Shown: one piece after another, positions 1-9,578 of the stretch
Numbering within the stretch: position 1 is the stretch's first letter
How the letters are laid out: every line of letters starts with the position of its first letter
From: Labrenzia sp. 011
GTDB lineage: Bacteria > Pseudomonadota > Alphaproteobacteria > Rhizobiales > Stappiaceae
Reading direction: 5' to 3'
NCBI RefSeq assembly: GCF_003075075.1
Contig: NZ_QCYM01000010.1
Span: 62,001-126,000 of the forward strand
DNA: 64,000 bases
Program-made: the position numbers and the translations under genes
Notes under the pieces: generated by a model
Database searches by the model: none
What the model saw: the letters and a program-made list of their open reading frames with translations, nothing else
Told to the model about the DNA's origin: nothing

Positions 1-1143
1 CAGGTGATCTATGAACGGGTGGAGGACTATTGGGGCAAGGATCTGCCGATCCGGGTCGGCACCAACAATTTCGACGAGATCCGCTACATCGCCTTCCTTG
101 ACGACGCGGTTCAGTTCGAGGCGTTCAAGGGCGACCAGCATGACTTCCATGTGGAACGCAGTTCCAGCCAGTGGGCCAAGAGATATGATTTTCCCGCGGT
201 GAGGGACGGCCGGGTCGTGAAGGAGATCTTTCCGGACAAGTCCACCGGTGTCATGCAGGGCTTCTTCCTGAACATGCGTCGGAAAAAGTTCCAGAATCCG
301 GATGTGCGCAGGGCGCTCAACTACGCCTATGATTTCGAGACGACCAACGAGATCGTCTCGGCGAACCTGCTGAAACGGGTCAATTCCTATTTCGCGGGAA
401 CCGAGCTTGCCTCCTCCGGGCTGCCGCAAGGCAAGGAACTGGAAATTCTCGAGGAAGTCCGCGACCAGGTGCCGCCCGAGGTGTTCACCCAGGAATACAC
501 CAATCCGGTTGGCGGAAACCCGCAGAATGTGCGCGCCAATCTGCGCGAGGCCGTGAACCTGCTCCGCGGTGCCGGTTTCGAGCTCAAGGGCGGCAAGATG
601 ATCGACCCGGCGACCGGCGAACAGCTGAGTGTGGAGTTCCTTTACCGGGACAAGGCCAGCGAACGCACGCTGCTTCCCTATGCCAAGAACCTGGAAAGCA
701 TCGGCATCGAGCCTGTGTTGCGTCTGGTCGATGTGTCCCAGTTCATCAACCGGGTCCGCAGCAGGGACTTCGATACCGTCGTCCTGGCGATCGGCCAGTC
801 GCTGTCACCGGGCAACGAGCAGCGCGAATACTGGGGGTCGGCGTCCGCCGACAATCCGAGTTCGGCCAACTACGGCGGCATCAAGAACCCGGCCATCGAC
901 CATCTGATCGACAAGGTGATCTTTGCCAAGGACCGGGAAACCCTGGTGGCCGCGACCCGCGCGCTCGACCGGGTGCTGCTGTGGAACCACTACGTGGTGC
1001 CGCAATTCTATTCGGACGAAACCCGCACAGCCCGCTGGAACCGGTTCGGCCATCCGGACAGGATGCCCGAATACAGCACCGGTTTTCCGACCATCTGGTG
1101 GTACGACGCGGAGCTGGCGGAAAAGACAGGGACGGCAAGATGA
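1..1143 (+). CDS. Family 5 extracellular solute-binding protein, YejA/YepA-like (5' end off window)
   Basis: C-terminal 380 residues of a periplasmic peptide-binding protein (SBP_bac_5 family); the frame is open to the left window edge, so start and signal peptide are missing. It aligns by eye with the next gene: both carry a YWG-[KR]-DLP stretch, a VQ/VAFEAFK segment, an NxRRKKFQ[ND]P motif and an IWW/LWW segment just before the C-terminus, so the two are paralogues. Its TGA overlaps the next gene's ATG (ATGA), indicating translational coupling in one operon with the permease and ATPase genes downstream. By analogy with the Yej systems of Rhizobiales it probably delivers oligopeptides or muropeptides to YejBEF. 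Which of the two binding proteins corresponds to YejA and which to YepA cannot be told from this fragment. Confidence 0.92.
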   Translation, partial: QVIYERVEDYWGKDLPIRVGTNNFDEIRYIAFLDDAVQFEAFKGDQHDFHVERSSSQWAKRYDFPAVRDGRVVKEIFPDKSTGVMQGFFLNMRRKKFQNPDVRRALNYAYDFETTNEIVSANLLKRVNSYFAGTELASSGLPQGKELEILEEVRDQVPPEVFTQEYTNPVGGNPQNVRANLREAVNLLRGAGFELKGGKMIDPATGEQLSVEFLYRDKASERTLLPYAKNLESIGIEPVLRLVDVSQFINRVRSRDFDTVVLAIGQSLSPGNEQREYWGSASADNPSSANYGGIKNPAIDHLIDKVIFAKDRETLVAATRALDRVLLWNHYVVPQFYSDETRTARWNRFGHPDRMPEYSTGFPTIWWYDAELAEKTGTAR

Positions 1144-3035
1144 TCGGCTTTTCGTCTCCTTCGCGCCGACGGCTGCTGCAGCTTGGCGGGGCTGCGGCGC
1201 TGGCCGGACTGGGGCCGTGGTCCGCGCCCGGAGCGGGAGCGGCGATACGGGCGGCGGGGCAAGGCCCCCAGCATGGCCTGTCCGTCTTCGGGGATCTCAA
1301 ATACGGACCCGGGTTCACCCATTTCGACTATGCCAATCCCGATGCCCCGAAAGGCGGCAAGTTCTCCTTCTCCGCGCCTTACTGGTACTTCAATCAGAAC
1401 CCGCAGACCTACAACACCTTCAATTCCTTCATCCTGAAGGGTGACGCGCCACCGCGCATGGAGCTGTGTTTCGACACGCTCATGGTGCGTGCCCTGGACG
1501 AACCGGATGCCGTCTACGGACTGGTGGCCGAAACGGTCGAGGTATCGGAAGACGGCAACGACTATATCTTCAATCTGCGTCCGGAAGCCCGGTTTCATGA
1601 CGGATCCAGGCTGACGGCGGAAGACGTCGCCTTTTCGATCCTGCTGCTGAAGGCGGACGGGCATCCGCTCCTGAGCCAGCCCCTGAGGGCTCTGAAGGAT
1701 GCCGAGGTCCTCGGGGAACACCGGGTCGCCCTTCAGTTCGACGGCACCCAGGCCCTGCAGCTGGCACTGGTCATAGCGACCGACTATCCGATCTTTTCCA
1801 AACGCTATTACACCGCTTACGACTTCCGGCAATCCACGCTGACGCCGCCGCTGTCCTCCGGTCCCTACAAGGTCGGCAAGCATGCGGTCGGCCGTTATGT
1901 CGAATATCATAAAGTGGATAACTACTGGGGCCGGGACCTTCCGGTGATGAGGGGCCACTGCAATTTCGCCGCCATCAAGGTCGAGTTCTTCCGGGAGCGG
2001 CAGGTCGCCTTCGAGGCCTTCAAGAAGGGCAATATCCTCTATCGCGAGGAATTCACCTCCAAGAACTGGGCGACGGAATACAATTTCCCGGCGATCGAGA
2101 ATGGCGAGGTGGTCCGGCGGGAGTTCCCCGACGGGCGGCCTTCGGGCGCCCAGGGCTGGTACTTCAACACCCGCCGCAAGAAATTCCAGGATCCGAGGGT
2201 GCGTCAGGCACTCGGATATGCCTTCGACTTCGAATGGTCCAACAAGAATCTCTTCTACGGACTTTACGACCGGATCCACTCCTATTTCGAAAATTCCGAG
2301 ATGAAGGCCGAGGGACTTCCCGCGGCCGGGGAGCTGGCCCTTCTGGAGCCTTTCCGCGACCGGCTTCCGGAAACGGTTTTCGGAGAAGCGGTCTCCCCGC
2401 CGGTCAGCGACGGTTCCGGTTCCGACCGCTCCCTGCTGCGCAGGGCCAGCGAGCTGTTGGCGGAAGCCGGGTTCCGGCGGGAGGGATCGGATCTCGTCGA
2501 CCCGGACGGCAAGCCGATGGAAATCGAGTTCCTGAACAACACCGCCGCGTTCGAGCGGATCACCAATCCGCTGATCAAGAACCTGCAGCGGCTGGGGATC
2601 AGGGCAAGTCTGCGCATCGTCGATCCCGCACAGTATCAGTCCCGCCTCAACGACTTCGATTTCGACATCGCCAGCCAGAGGGTCTCCTCCTCCGTGACCC
2701 TGTCCGACGATGTCCGCGAATTGTGGGGCTCCCGGGCGGCGGGTATTCCGGGTACCTACAATATTGCCGGCATTGCGGACCCGGCGGTCGACGGACTGAT
2801 CGACAAGGTGATCGCCTCGCAGACCCGCGAGGAGATGAACACCGCCGCGCGCGCTCTGGATCGCGTCCTGCGGGCCGGATACTACTGGATTCCCCAGTGG
2901 TACAAGAATGTCCATACCGTCGCCATGTGGGATGTCTACGGCTATCCGGACCAGACGCCGCGCTATCTCTTCCCTGTCGAAGAACTCTGGTGGATAGACA
3001 AGGAAAAGGCCGCAAAACTCGGAAAAGCCGGATAA
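1140..3035 (+). CDS. yejA: Family 5 solute-binding protein YejA-like, Tat-exported
   Basis: 631-residue periplasmic binding protein for an oligopeptide-type ABC importer. The start at 1140 is the ATG of an ATGA overlap with the preceding gene and gives a twin-arginine signal peptide: SRRRLL at residues 8-13, a hydrophobic GGAAALAGLG stretch, then an Ala-rich cleavage region near residue 35. The TYNTFNSFILKG segment after the signal is characteristic of YejA/MppA-type proteins, which bind peptides or murein peptides. A second binding protein of the same family lies directly upstream and YejB, YejE and YejF follow. Tat export suggests folding before transport, which is usual for this clade. Assignment to YejA rather than its paralogue YepA is by resemblance only. 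Confidence 0.93.
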   Translation: MIGFSSPSRRRLLQLGGAAALAGLGPWSAPGAGAAIRAAGQGPQHGLSVFGDLKYGPGFTHFDYANPDAPKGGKFSFSAPYWYFNQNPQTYNTFNSFILKGDAPPRMELCFDTLMVRALDEPDAVYGLVAETVEVSEDGNDYIFNLRPEARFHDGSRLTAEDVAFSILLLKADGHPLLSQPLRALKDAEVLGEHRVALQFDGTQALQLALVIATDYPIFSKRYYTAYDFRQSTLTPPLSSGPYKVGKHAVGRYVEYHKVDNYWGRDLPVMRGHCNFAAIKVEFFRERQVAFEAFKKGNILYREEFTSKNWATEYNFPAIENGEVVRREFPDGRPSGAQGWYFNTRRKKFQDPRVRQALGYAFDFEWSNKNLFYGLYDRIHSYFENSEMKAEGLPAAGELALLEPFRDRLPETVFGEAVSPPVSDGSGSDRSLLRRASELLAEAGFRREGSDLVDPDGKPMEIEFLNNTAAFERITNPLIKNLQRLGIRASLRIVDPAQYQSRLNDFDFDIASQRVSSSVTLSDDVRELWGSRAAGIPGTYNIAGIADPAVDGLIDKVIASQTREEMNTAARALDRVLRAGYYWIPQWYKNVHTVAMWDVYGYPDQTPRYLFPVEELWWIDKEKAAKLGKAG

Positions 3036-3100
3036 GATTCACAAGTGACACCTCGGGCCCGTTTCAGAAGGCCGGTCGATAAAGGGACTGCACAGTTTCC

Positions 3101-4222
3101 ATGGGCGCCTATATTCTTCGCCGTTTGCTGCTGATGATACCGACGCTGGTCGGGATCATGGCCATCAACTTCTTTATCATCCAGTTCGCGCCGGGCGGGC
3201 CGGTCGAGCGGGTCATCGCCCAGCTTTCCGGTACCGATGTCTCGGCGACGGCGCGCATCAGCGGCGGCGGCAGCGACATGATGGGCGCCGGCAACGATGC
3301 CTCCGGCGGCAGTGGCGGCGGATCGGACAGCGTCACCTCGAAGTATCGCGGTGCCCAGGGGCTCGATCCGGAATTCATCAAGGAGCTCGAAGCCCAGTTC
3401 GGCTTCGACAAACCGCCGCTGGAACGCTTCCTGAACATGCTGTGGAACTACGCCCGGTTCGATTTCGGCGAGAGCTATTTCCGCGACATCCGCATTCTGG
3501 ATCTCGTCGCCGAAAAGCTGCCCGTCTCCATCTCCCTGGGATTGTGGATGACCCTGATCTCCTATCTGGTGTCCATCCCGCTCGGAATCCGCAAGGCGGT
3601 GACCGACGGGTCCCGGTTCGACGTCTGGACCTCCGGCGTGATCGTCGTCGCCTACGCTATCCCGGGTTTCCTGTTCGCGGTCCTGCTGATCGTCCTGTTC
3701 GCCGGCGGCTCCTTCTGGGATATCTTTCCGCTGCGGGGCCTCGTGTCGGACAATTGGGAACAGCTCTCCTGGCCGGCGCGCATCGCCGACTATTTCTGGC
3801 ACCTGGTTCTGCCGCTCACCGCCATGGTGCTCTCGGCCTTCGCCACGACCACCCTGCTGACAAAGAATTCCTTTCTGGACGAGATCCGCAAACAATATGT
3901 GACCACGGCGCGGGCCAAGGGACTGAGCGAACGCCAGGTGCTCTACGGCCACGTCTTCCGCAATGCCATGCTGATCGTTGTCGCCGGATTCCCCGGCGCC
4001 TTCATCTCGTCCTTCTTCGCCGGATCTCTTCTCATCGAGACGATCTTCTCGCTCGACGGTCTTGGCCTGCTCAGTTTCGAATCGGTGATCAACCGCGATT
4101 ACGCCGTGGTCTTCGCCACACTCTATATCTTCTCGCTGATGGGGCTTCTGGTGAACCTGATGTCCGACCTGACCTATACATGGATCGATCCGCGCATCGA
4201 TTTCGAGAGCAGGGAGGTCTGA
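3101..4222 (+). CDS. yejB: ABC transporter permease YejB
   Basis: 373-residue inner-membrane permease of the BPD_transp_1 family. The first transmembrane helix follows [15 protein letters not shown], the standard N-terminus of YejB/DppB-type permeases. Between about residues 45 and 90 lies a Gly/Ser-rich periplasmic loop before the conserved LDPEF[14 protein letters not shown] region, a trait of YejB rather than DppB. The EAA loop that contacts the ATPase is visible as [22 protein letters not shown]. It lies 65 bp after yejA and its stop is 3 bp before yejE. It forms the membrane channel together with YejE. Confidence 0.95.
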   Translation: MGAYILRRLLLMIPTLVGIMAINFFIIQFAPGGPVERVIAQLSGTDVSATARISGGGSDMMGAGNDASGGSGGGSDSVTSKYRGAQGLDPEFIKELEAQFGFDKPPLERFLNMLWNYARFDFGESYFRDIRILDLVAEKLPVSISLGLWMTLISYLVSIPLGIRKAVTDGSRFDVWTSGVIVVAYAIPGFLFAVLLIVLFAGGSFWDIFPLRGLVSDNWEQLSWPARIADYFWHLVLPLTAMVLSAFATTTLLTKNSFLDEIRKQYVTTARAKGLSERQVLYGHVFRNAMLIVVAGFPGAFISSFFAGSLLIETIFSLDGLGLLSFESVINRDYAVVFATLYIFSLMGLLVNLMSDLTYTWIDPRIDFESREV

Positions 4223-4225
4223 TCG

Positions 4226-5410
4226 ATGGATTCACGGCTCACCAAGGAATTGGAAGACGCGGGCTACGAAACGCTCAATCCCCTGGCGGAGGAAACGGCC
4301 CCGCCGCCGCGGAAAATGCGCCTGTCGCCGATCAACCAGCGCAGACTGGCAAACTTCAAGGCCAACAGACGTGGCTTCTGGGCGCTGTGGATCTTTCTGG
4401 TCCTGTTCGTCATGGCCATGCTTGCCGAATTCTTCACCAATGACCGCCCGATTCTGGTGTATTACGACGGCGAGTTGCTGGCGCCGGTCTTCGTCGACTA
4501 CCCGGAAGAAAAATTCGGCGGCTTTCTCGCCGTGACCGACTATCGCGATCCCTTCATTCAGGAGGAGATCGCCGCCAATGGCTGGATGCTGTGGCCGCCG
4601 GTCCGCTATTCCTACCGCTCCGTGAACCATGACATTCCGGTCCCCGCGCCGGCGCCGCCCTCCTGGACCATGGACAAGGAACAACGCTGCTCGCGCTATC
4701 CGCTCGGCGCGGAAGATCCCAATTGCGTGATCGGCAACTGGAACTGGCTCGGCACGGACGACCAGGGCCGCGATGTCCTGGCCCGTCTTGTCTACGGTTT
4801 CCGGATCTCGGTGCTCTTCGGTCTGGCACTGACGCTGGCCTCCTCCGTCATCGGCATTGCCGCCGGTGCGGTGCAGGGCTACTACGGCGGCTGGGTGGAT
4901 CTTCTGTTCCAGCGTTTCATCGAGGTCTGGACGGCGATTCCGACCCTCTATCTGATCCTGATCGTCTCCTCCTTCCTGGTGCCGGGGTTCTGGACCCTGT
5001 TCACGATCCTGCTGGCCTTCTCCTGGGTGGCGCTGGTGGGCGTGGTGCGGGCGGAGTTCCTGCGCGGCCGGAATTTCGAATATATTTCGGCCGCCCGGGC
5101 GCTCGGGGTTTCGAATCCGGTCATCATGTGGCGGCATCTGCTGCCCAACGCCATGGTGGCGACGCTTACCTTCATGCCGTTCATCCTGAACGGCTCCATC
5201 TCGACCCTGACCGCCCTGGACTTTCTCGGCTTCGGCCTGCCGCCAGGCTCGGCCTCGCTCGGCGAGCTGCTGGCGCAGGGCAAGAACAATCTCCAGGCCC
5301 CCTGGCTGGGAATTACCGGCTTTATCGTCATTTCGCTGATGCTGAGCCTGCTGATCTTCATCGGCGAGGCCGTGCGCGATGCGTTCGATCCGCGCAAGAG
5401 CATGGCTTGA
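4226..5410 (+). CDS. yejE: ABC transporter permease YejE
   Basis: 394-residue inner-membrane permease pairing with YejB. Residues 1-45 are cytoplasmic and include SPINQRRLANFKANRRGFW, the usual lead into the first helix of YejE/DppC proteins. A large periplasmic loop of about 130 residues (FTNDRPILVYYDGE onwards) is typical of YejE and absent from DppC. The remaining helices and the EAA motif (ISAARALGVSNPVIMWRHLLPNA) lie in the C-terminal half. The gene starts 3 bp after yejB and is followed 10 bp later by yejF, so the three are certainly co-transcribed. Confidence 0.95.
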   Translation: MDSRLTKELEDAGYETLNPLAEETAPPPRKMRLSPINQRRLANFKANRRGFWALWIFLVLFVMAMLAEFFTNDRPILVYYDGELLAPVFVDYPEEKFGGFLAVTDYRDPFIQEEIAANGWMLWPPVRYSYRSVNHDIPVPAPAPPSWTMDKEQRCSRYPLGAEDPNCVIGNWNWLGTDDQGRDVLARLVYGFRISVLFGLALTLASSVIGIAAGAVQGYYGGWVDLLFQRFIEVWTAIPTLYLILIVSSFLVPGFWTLFTILLAFSWVALVGVVRAEFLRGRNFEYISAARALGVSNPVIMWRHLLPNAMVATLTFMPFILNGSISTLTALDFLGFGLPPGSASLGELLAQGKNNLQAPWLGITGFIVISLMLSLLIFIGEAVRDAFDPRKSMA

Positions 5411-5420
5411 GGAGAGCAGC

Positions 5421-7067
5421 ATGAGCAAGACCACAACAGCGAACGGACCGCTCCTGTCCGTGGAAGACCTCTCCGTCGCCTTTACCCAGGGCGAGACCGA
5501 GACCCTTGCCGTCGACCGGATTTCCTTTGATATCCGCAAGGGCGAAACCGTTGCCCTGGTCGGCGAGAGCGGCTCCGGAAAATCGGTTTCCGCGCTCTCC
5601 ATCCTGAAGCTGCTGCCGTATCCCGCCGCCTCGCATCCCTCCGGCAGGATCATGATGAACGGTCAGGATCTTCTGCGCGCGAAAGACAGCGAGATGCGCA
5701 AGGTGCGCGGCAATGACGTCTCGATGATCTTCCAGGAGCCGATGACCTCGCTCAATCCGCTGCATCCGGTGGAAAAGCAGATCGCGGAAATTCTCAAGAT
5801 CCACCGGGGCATGAGCGACACCCAGGCACGGGCACGCGTTCTGGAGCTGCTCGATCAGGTCGGTATTCAGGAGCCGGAAAAACGGCTGAAGTCCTATCCG
5901 CACCAGCTCTCCGGCGGGCAGCGCCAGCGCGTGATGATCGCGATGACGCTTGCCAATGAACCCGATCTTCTGATTGCGGACGAACCGACCACCGCCCTGG
6001 ACGTGACGGTGCAGGCGCAGATCCTGGAACTGCTGAAGGACCTGCAGCGCAAGCACGGCATGGCCATGCTGTTCATCACCCACGACCTGGGCATCGTCCG
6101 CAAGTTTGCCGATCGGGTCTGCGTGATGACCGAGGGCAAGATCGTCGAGCAGGGGCCGGTCGCCGACATCTTCGAGCGCCCGCAACACGATTACACCAGG
6201 CATCTGCTCGCCGCCGAGCCCAAGGGAGAACCGCCCGCGACCGACACCACCAGACCCGTCGTGGTTCAGGCGGACGACCTGAAGGTCTGGTTTCCCGTCA
6301 AGCGCGGTTTCCTGCGCAAGACTGTCGACCACATCAAGGCGGTGGACGGCATCGACGTCACTGTCCGCGAAGGCCAGACGCTGGGGATCGTCGGCGAGAG
6401 CGGGTCGGGCAAGACGACGCTCGGTCTGGCGATCCTGCGCATGATTTCCTCCACCGGACGCATCGTCTTCAACGGCGAGGAAATCCAGACCAGGTCCTGG
6501 AAGGAAATGCGCCCGCTGCGGCGGGACATGCAGATCGTCTTCCAGGATCCCTTCGGTGCACTCAGCCCGCGCATGTCTGTCGCCGAAATCGTCGGCGAGG
6601 GCCTGCAGGTGCATTTCCCGGGAATTACCGCGCAGGAACGCGACCTCAGGGTGGCGCGGGCGCTGGAGGAAGTCGGACTCGATGCTGCTACCCGGCACCG
6701 CTATCCGCATGAATTCTCCGGCGGCCAGCGTCAGCGCATTTCCATTGCCCGGGCCATGGTGCTGGAGCCGAAATTCGTCATGCTGGACGAACCCACATCC
6801 GCACTCGACATGAGCGTGCAGGCCCAGGTGGTCGATCTCCTGCGCGATCTGCAGAAGGCTCATGGCCTGGCCTATCTGTTCATTTCCCACGATCTGAAAG
6901 TGGTGCGGGCGCTTGCCAATGAAGTCGTCGTCATGCGCCAGGGCAAGGTGGTGGAGTCCGGATCCGCGGAACAGATTTTCGACGCTCCGCGGACCGATTA
7001 CACCAGAGCGCTGATGGCGGCGGCCTTCCGGCTGGAAACCGCGCCGGAAGGCGTGGTGAGTGTCTGA
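5421..7067 (+). CDS. yejF: ABC transporter ATP-binding protein YejF (two ABC domains)
   Basis: 548-residue fused ATPase that powers the YejBE channel. Both nucleotide-binding domains are complete: domain 1 has Walker A GESGSGKS, signature LSGGQRQR and Walker [13 protein letters not shown]; domain 2 has [16 protein letters not shown] and [11 protein letters not shown]. The oligopeptide-transporter C-terminal extension follows each domain ([16 protein letters not shown] and [16 protein letters not shown]). The ATG at 5421 follows GGAGAGCAGC and is preferred over an upstream in-frame start at 5379 inside yejE. YejF proteins import microcin C, other peptides or, in Agrobacterium, muropeptides; the exact substrate here is inferred only. 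Confidence 0.96.
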   Translation: MSKTTTANGPLLSVEDLSVAFTQGETETLAVDRISFDIRKGETVALVGESGSGKSVSALSILKLLPYPAASHPSGRIMMNGQDLLRAKDSEMRKVRGNDVSMIFQEPMTSLNPLHPVEKQIAEILKIHRGMSDTQARARVLELLDQVGIQEPEKRLKSYPHQLSGGQRQRVMIAMTLANEPDLLIADEPTTALDVTVQAQILELLKDLQRKHGMAMLFITHDLGIVRKFADRVCVMTEGKIVEQGPVADIFERPQHDYTRHLLAAEPKGEPPATDTTRPVVVQADDLKVWFPVKRGFLRKTVDHIKAVDGIDVTVREGQTLGIVGESGSGKTTLGLAILRMISSTGRIVFNGEEIQTRSWKEMRPLRRDMQIVFQDPFGALSPRMSVAEIVGEGLQVHFPGITAQERDLRVARALEEVGLDAATRHRYPHEFSGGQRQRISIARAMVLEPKFVMLDEPTSALDMSVQAQVVDLLRDLQKAHGLAYLFISHDLKVVRALANEVVVMRQGKVVESGSAEQIFDAPRTDYTRALMAAAFRLETAPEGVVSV

Positions 7068-7412
7068 CCCGTTAACGGCCTGACTTTTCCCCTCTCTTTC
7101 GGCTGATCGCCACTCTGACTGGCCGGTCCGGCGCAGGCCGGCTGATCGACTCCGGCCACGCCTCTCCCGGGGGGCCGATCCTGCCTTTCGACCGGCCGGG
7201 CACGGTCCGTCTGCACCCTGCGGAGGTCCCCGGCGCGTGCTCCGCCCGACCATATCAATCCGGACACTCTGGAAGCACGGCTGTGACCGGCCGCATGTCC
7301 CTTTGGCGGCCACATGTGGCTGGCAAATGCGTATTTCTACGCAATATTAATGCTTGAAACATGACTATGCATGTGTCAGTAGTGTAAATCAACGGGCAGA
7401 GGATAAGCTTGC
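7068..7412. other. Intergenic region yejF to XRE regulator
   Basis: 345 bp without a supported gene. The first 250 bp are GC-rich with only weak dyads and no convincing terminator. The last 90 bp turn AT-rich and hold the 16-bp inverted repeat listed separately, so the promoter of the XRE/SulP pair is most likely there. Confidence 0.6.
7328..7343. promoter_or_regulatory. Operator-like inverted repeat upstream of XRE gene
   Basis: TGCGTATTTCTACGCA is a perfect 6-bp dyad with a 4-bp centre, inside the AT-rich segment 70 bp before the XRE gene. Position and symmetry suit a binding site for that regulator (autoregulation). The assignment is inferred. Confidence 0.45.
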
Positions 7413-7685
7413 ATGATAACAGCCGCTCAGATGCGCGCCGCTCGCGCCCTTGCCGGTATCGACCAGAAGACCCTGGCGGAAAAGGCCGGAGTATCGGTGC
7501 CGACGATCCAGCGCATGGAGGCCAGCGAAGGCAATGTGCGCGGGGTGATCGAGACCCTGACCAGGGTCACCGAAGCGCTCAATGCCTGTGGCGTCGAGCT
7601 GATCGGCGAAAATCAGCCGAGCTCCGGCAGCGGTCGTGGCGTCAGGCTGATTCAGGCGGGTTCTTCCGCTGCCCCGATGAAGTGA
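7413..7685 (+). CDS. Small XRE-family helix-turn-helix regulator
   Basis: 90-residue DNA-binding protein. Residues 5-40 form a Cro/C1-type helix-turn-helix (QMRAARALAGIDQKTLAEKAGVSVPTIQR-type pattern with the conserved turn AGVS), followed by a short helical tail containing RVTEALNACGVELIGEN, as seen in many stand-alone XRE regulators. It ends 84 bp before a SulP anion transporter on the same strand. Small XRE genes next to sulP are frequent in Rhizobiales, so it probably controls that transporter and itself; an inverted repeat at 7328-7343 is a candidate site. The inducing signal is unknown. Confidence 0.88.
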   Translation: MITAAQMRAARALAGIDQKTLAEKAGVSVPTIQRMEASEGNVRGVIETLTRVTEALNACGVELIGENQPSSGSGRGVRLIQAGSSAAPMK

Positions 7686-7769
7686 CGTGCGGAGAATTCT
7701 TTAGCGACGAAGACCGCCGGCCTTGGCGCGGACGGTCACGCCGCCTTCAAAAAAGGCTGGATTGACAGG

Positions 7770-9530
7770 ATGGACGCTCCTCGGCAGGCGCAATCGGCGC
7801 CTTCGTCTGGTGGACCGGGAATGGATCATTTTCCCGCGCCGACCTTTCGCGAACTTTTCACCCCCAAGCTCGTTACCGTGTTTCGGGAGGGCTATCACTG
7901 GCCGCAGTTGCGCGCCGACGCGATCGCCGGGCTGACTGTTGCCATCGTCGCCCTGCCGCTGTCGATGGCCATTGCGATCGCGTCCGGCGTTTCGCCCGAA
8001 CGGGGGCTCTTCACCGCCATTATCGGCGGGTTCCTGATTTCCGCCCTGGGGGGAAGCCGGTTCCAGATCGGCGGTCCGGCGGGAGCCTTCATCGTGCTGG
8101 TCGCCGCGACGGCGCATATCCACGGTGTCGAGGGCCTGCTTCTGGCCACCATGATGTCCGGTGTCTTCATGCTTGTCGGCGGGTACCTGCGGCTCGGCAC
8201 CTATATCAAGTTCATTCCCTACCCGGTGACCGTCGGCTTTACCGCCGGCATTGCCGTGATCATCTTCGCCAGCCAGCTCAAGGAACTGTTCGGGCTGACA
8301 CTGGATGGCGCGGAACCCGGCGAATTTGTCGAAAAACTGGCCGTGCTCTCCGAAGCCGCGCCTACGGTGAATGGGGCTGCGGTGGCGGTGGCCGCGGTCA
8401 CGATCGGCGCGATCATGGTCCTCAAGCGTCTGCGGCCGGGCTGGCCGGGCATGCTGATCGCGGTGGCGGCCGCCTCTCTGGCCGCGGCCCTGTTTTCCCT
8501 GCCGGTGGAGACGATCGGCACCCGTTTCGGCGGCATTCCCCGCAGCCTGCCGATGCCTTCGCTGCCGCCGCTCGATGGCGGACTCATGCTGGCGGTCCTG
8601 CCGGACGCCATCGCATTCGCCCTGCTCGGCTCGATCGAATCCCTTCTGTCCGCCGTGGTGGCCGATGGCATGACCGGGCGCCGCCACCGGTCCAACTGCG
8701 AACTGGTGGCGCAGGGCGTCGCCAATATCGCCTCGGCCCTTTTCGGCGGCATCTGTGCCACCGGCACCATTGCACGGACGGCGACCAACGTCCGCGCCGG
8801 CGCCCATGGGCCGGTCGCCGGCATGCTGCATGCGCTGTTTCTGCTGAGTTTCATGCTGGTGGCCGCGCCGCTGGCCAGCTACATCCCGCTTGCCGCTCTG
8901 GCCGGCGTTCTGGCCGTCGTCGCCTGGAACATGGTCGAGAAGCAGGCCTTCGCCGCCCTGATACGCTCCTCGCGCGGCGATGCGCTTGTCCTGCTGGTGA
9001 CCTTTCTGCTGGTTGTCTTCCGCGATCTCACGGAAGGGATCGTTGTCGGCTTCGCGCTCGGCGCCGTGCTCTTCATCAACCGCATGTCGAAGACGATCGC
9101 CGTTGAGGCGCATCTTCCGCCGCCGCTCGAGGACGTTGCCGACAGCGCCAATGGCGACCGCCATGCCTATCATGCCGAAAGCGCCAGCGATCCCGATACG
9201 GTCATCTACCGGATCTCGGGGGCGTTTTTCTTCGGCGCGGCCGCCACGGTCGGGTCGGTGCTGGACCGCATTGCCGACCAGAGACGCAACTTCATTCTGG
9301 ATTGCTCGGCGGTTCCCTTCCTCGATTCCACCGCCGCAAGCGTCATCGAGGGCACGGCACGCAAGGCCCATCGGGCCGGAGTGCGCTTCTTCATCACCGG
9401 TGCCTCGGAACAGACGCGGCGCATGCTGGTCACGCATAATGTCCGCCCGCCCCAGGTGCGCTACAAGGCGACAATCGATGCGGCGCTGAGACAGCTCAAG
9501 ACCGAAGAGAAAACGGGCCTGGAACCGTAA
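7770..9530 (+). CDS. SulP-family inorganic anion transporter with STAS domain
   Basis: 586-residue inner-membrane transporter. After a short cytoplasmic N-terminus, the SulP transport domain spans roughly residues 40-430, with the family's DAIAGLTVAIVALPLSMAIAIASG first helix and PEKGL-like turn (SPERGLFTAIIGG). The STAS domain occupies about residues 470-575 and contains FILDCSAVPFLDSTAA, the usual STAS core. Bacterial SulP proteins move sulfate, bicarbonate or dicarboxylates; the substrate cannot be read from sequence. The start at 7770 is the first ATG; an ATG at 7821 (residue 18) is an alternative. The XRE regulator just upstream is its likely regulator. Confidence 0.93.
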   Translation: MDAPRQAQSAPSSGGPGMDHFPAPTFRELFTPKLVTVFREGYHWPQLRADAIAGLTVAIVALPLSMAIAIASGVSPERGLFTAIIGGFLISALGGSRFQIGGPAGAFIVLVAATAHIHGVEGLLLATMMSGVFMLVGGYLRLGTYIKFIPYPVTVGFTAGIAVIIFASQLKELFGLTLDGAEPGEFVEKLAVLSEAAPTVNGAAVAVAAVTIGAIMVLKRLRPGWPGMLIAVAAASLAAALFSLPVETIGTRFGGIPRSLPMPSLPPLDGGLMLAVLPDAIAFALLGSIESLLSAVVADGMTGRRHRSNCELVAQGVANIASALFGGICATGTIARTATNVRAGAHGPVAGMLHALFLLSFMLVAAPLASYIPLAALAGVLAVVAWNMVEKQAFAALIRSSRGDALVLLVTFLLVVFRDLTEGIVVGFALGAVLFINRMSKTIAVEAHLPPPLEDVADSANGDRHAYHAESASDPDTVIYRISGAFFFGAAATVGSVLDRIADQRRNFILDCSAVPFLDSTAASVIEGTARKAHRAGVRFFITGASEQTRRMLVTHNVRPPQVRYKATIDAALRQLKTEEKTGLEP

Positions 9531-9578
9531 TCGAGGTTCGGACCGGGAGGCGCGCGGGCGCCGGCGCGACCCGTGCCG

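Noticed and set aside
1008-2915. Minus-strand frame of about 635 codons opposite yejA
   Set aside because: Antisense shadow; the plus-strand protein has a Tat signal and clear family match.
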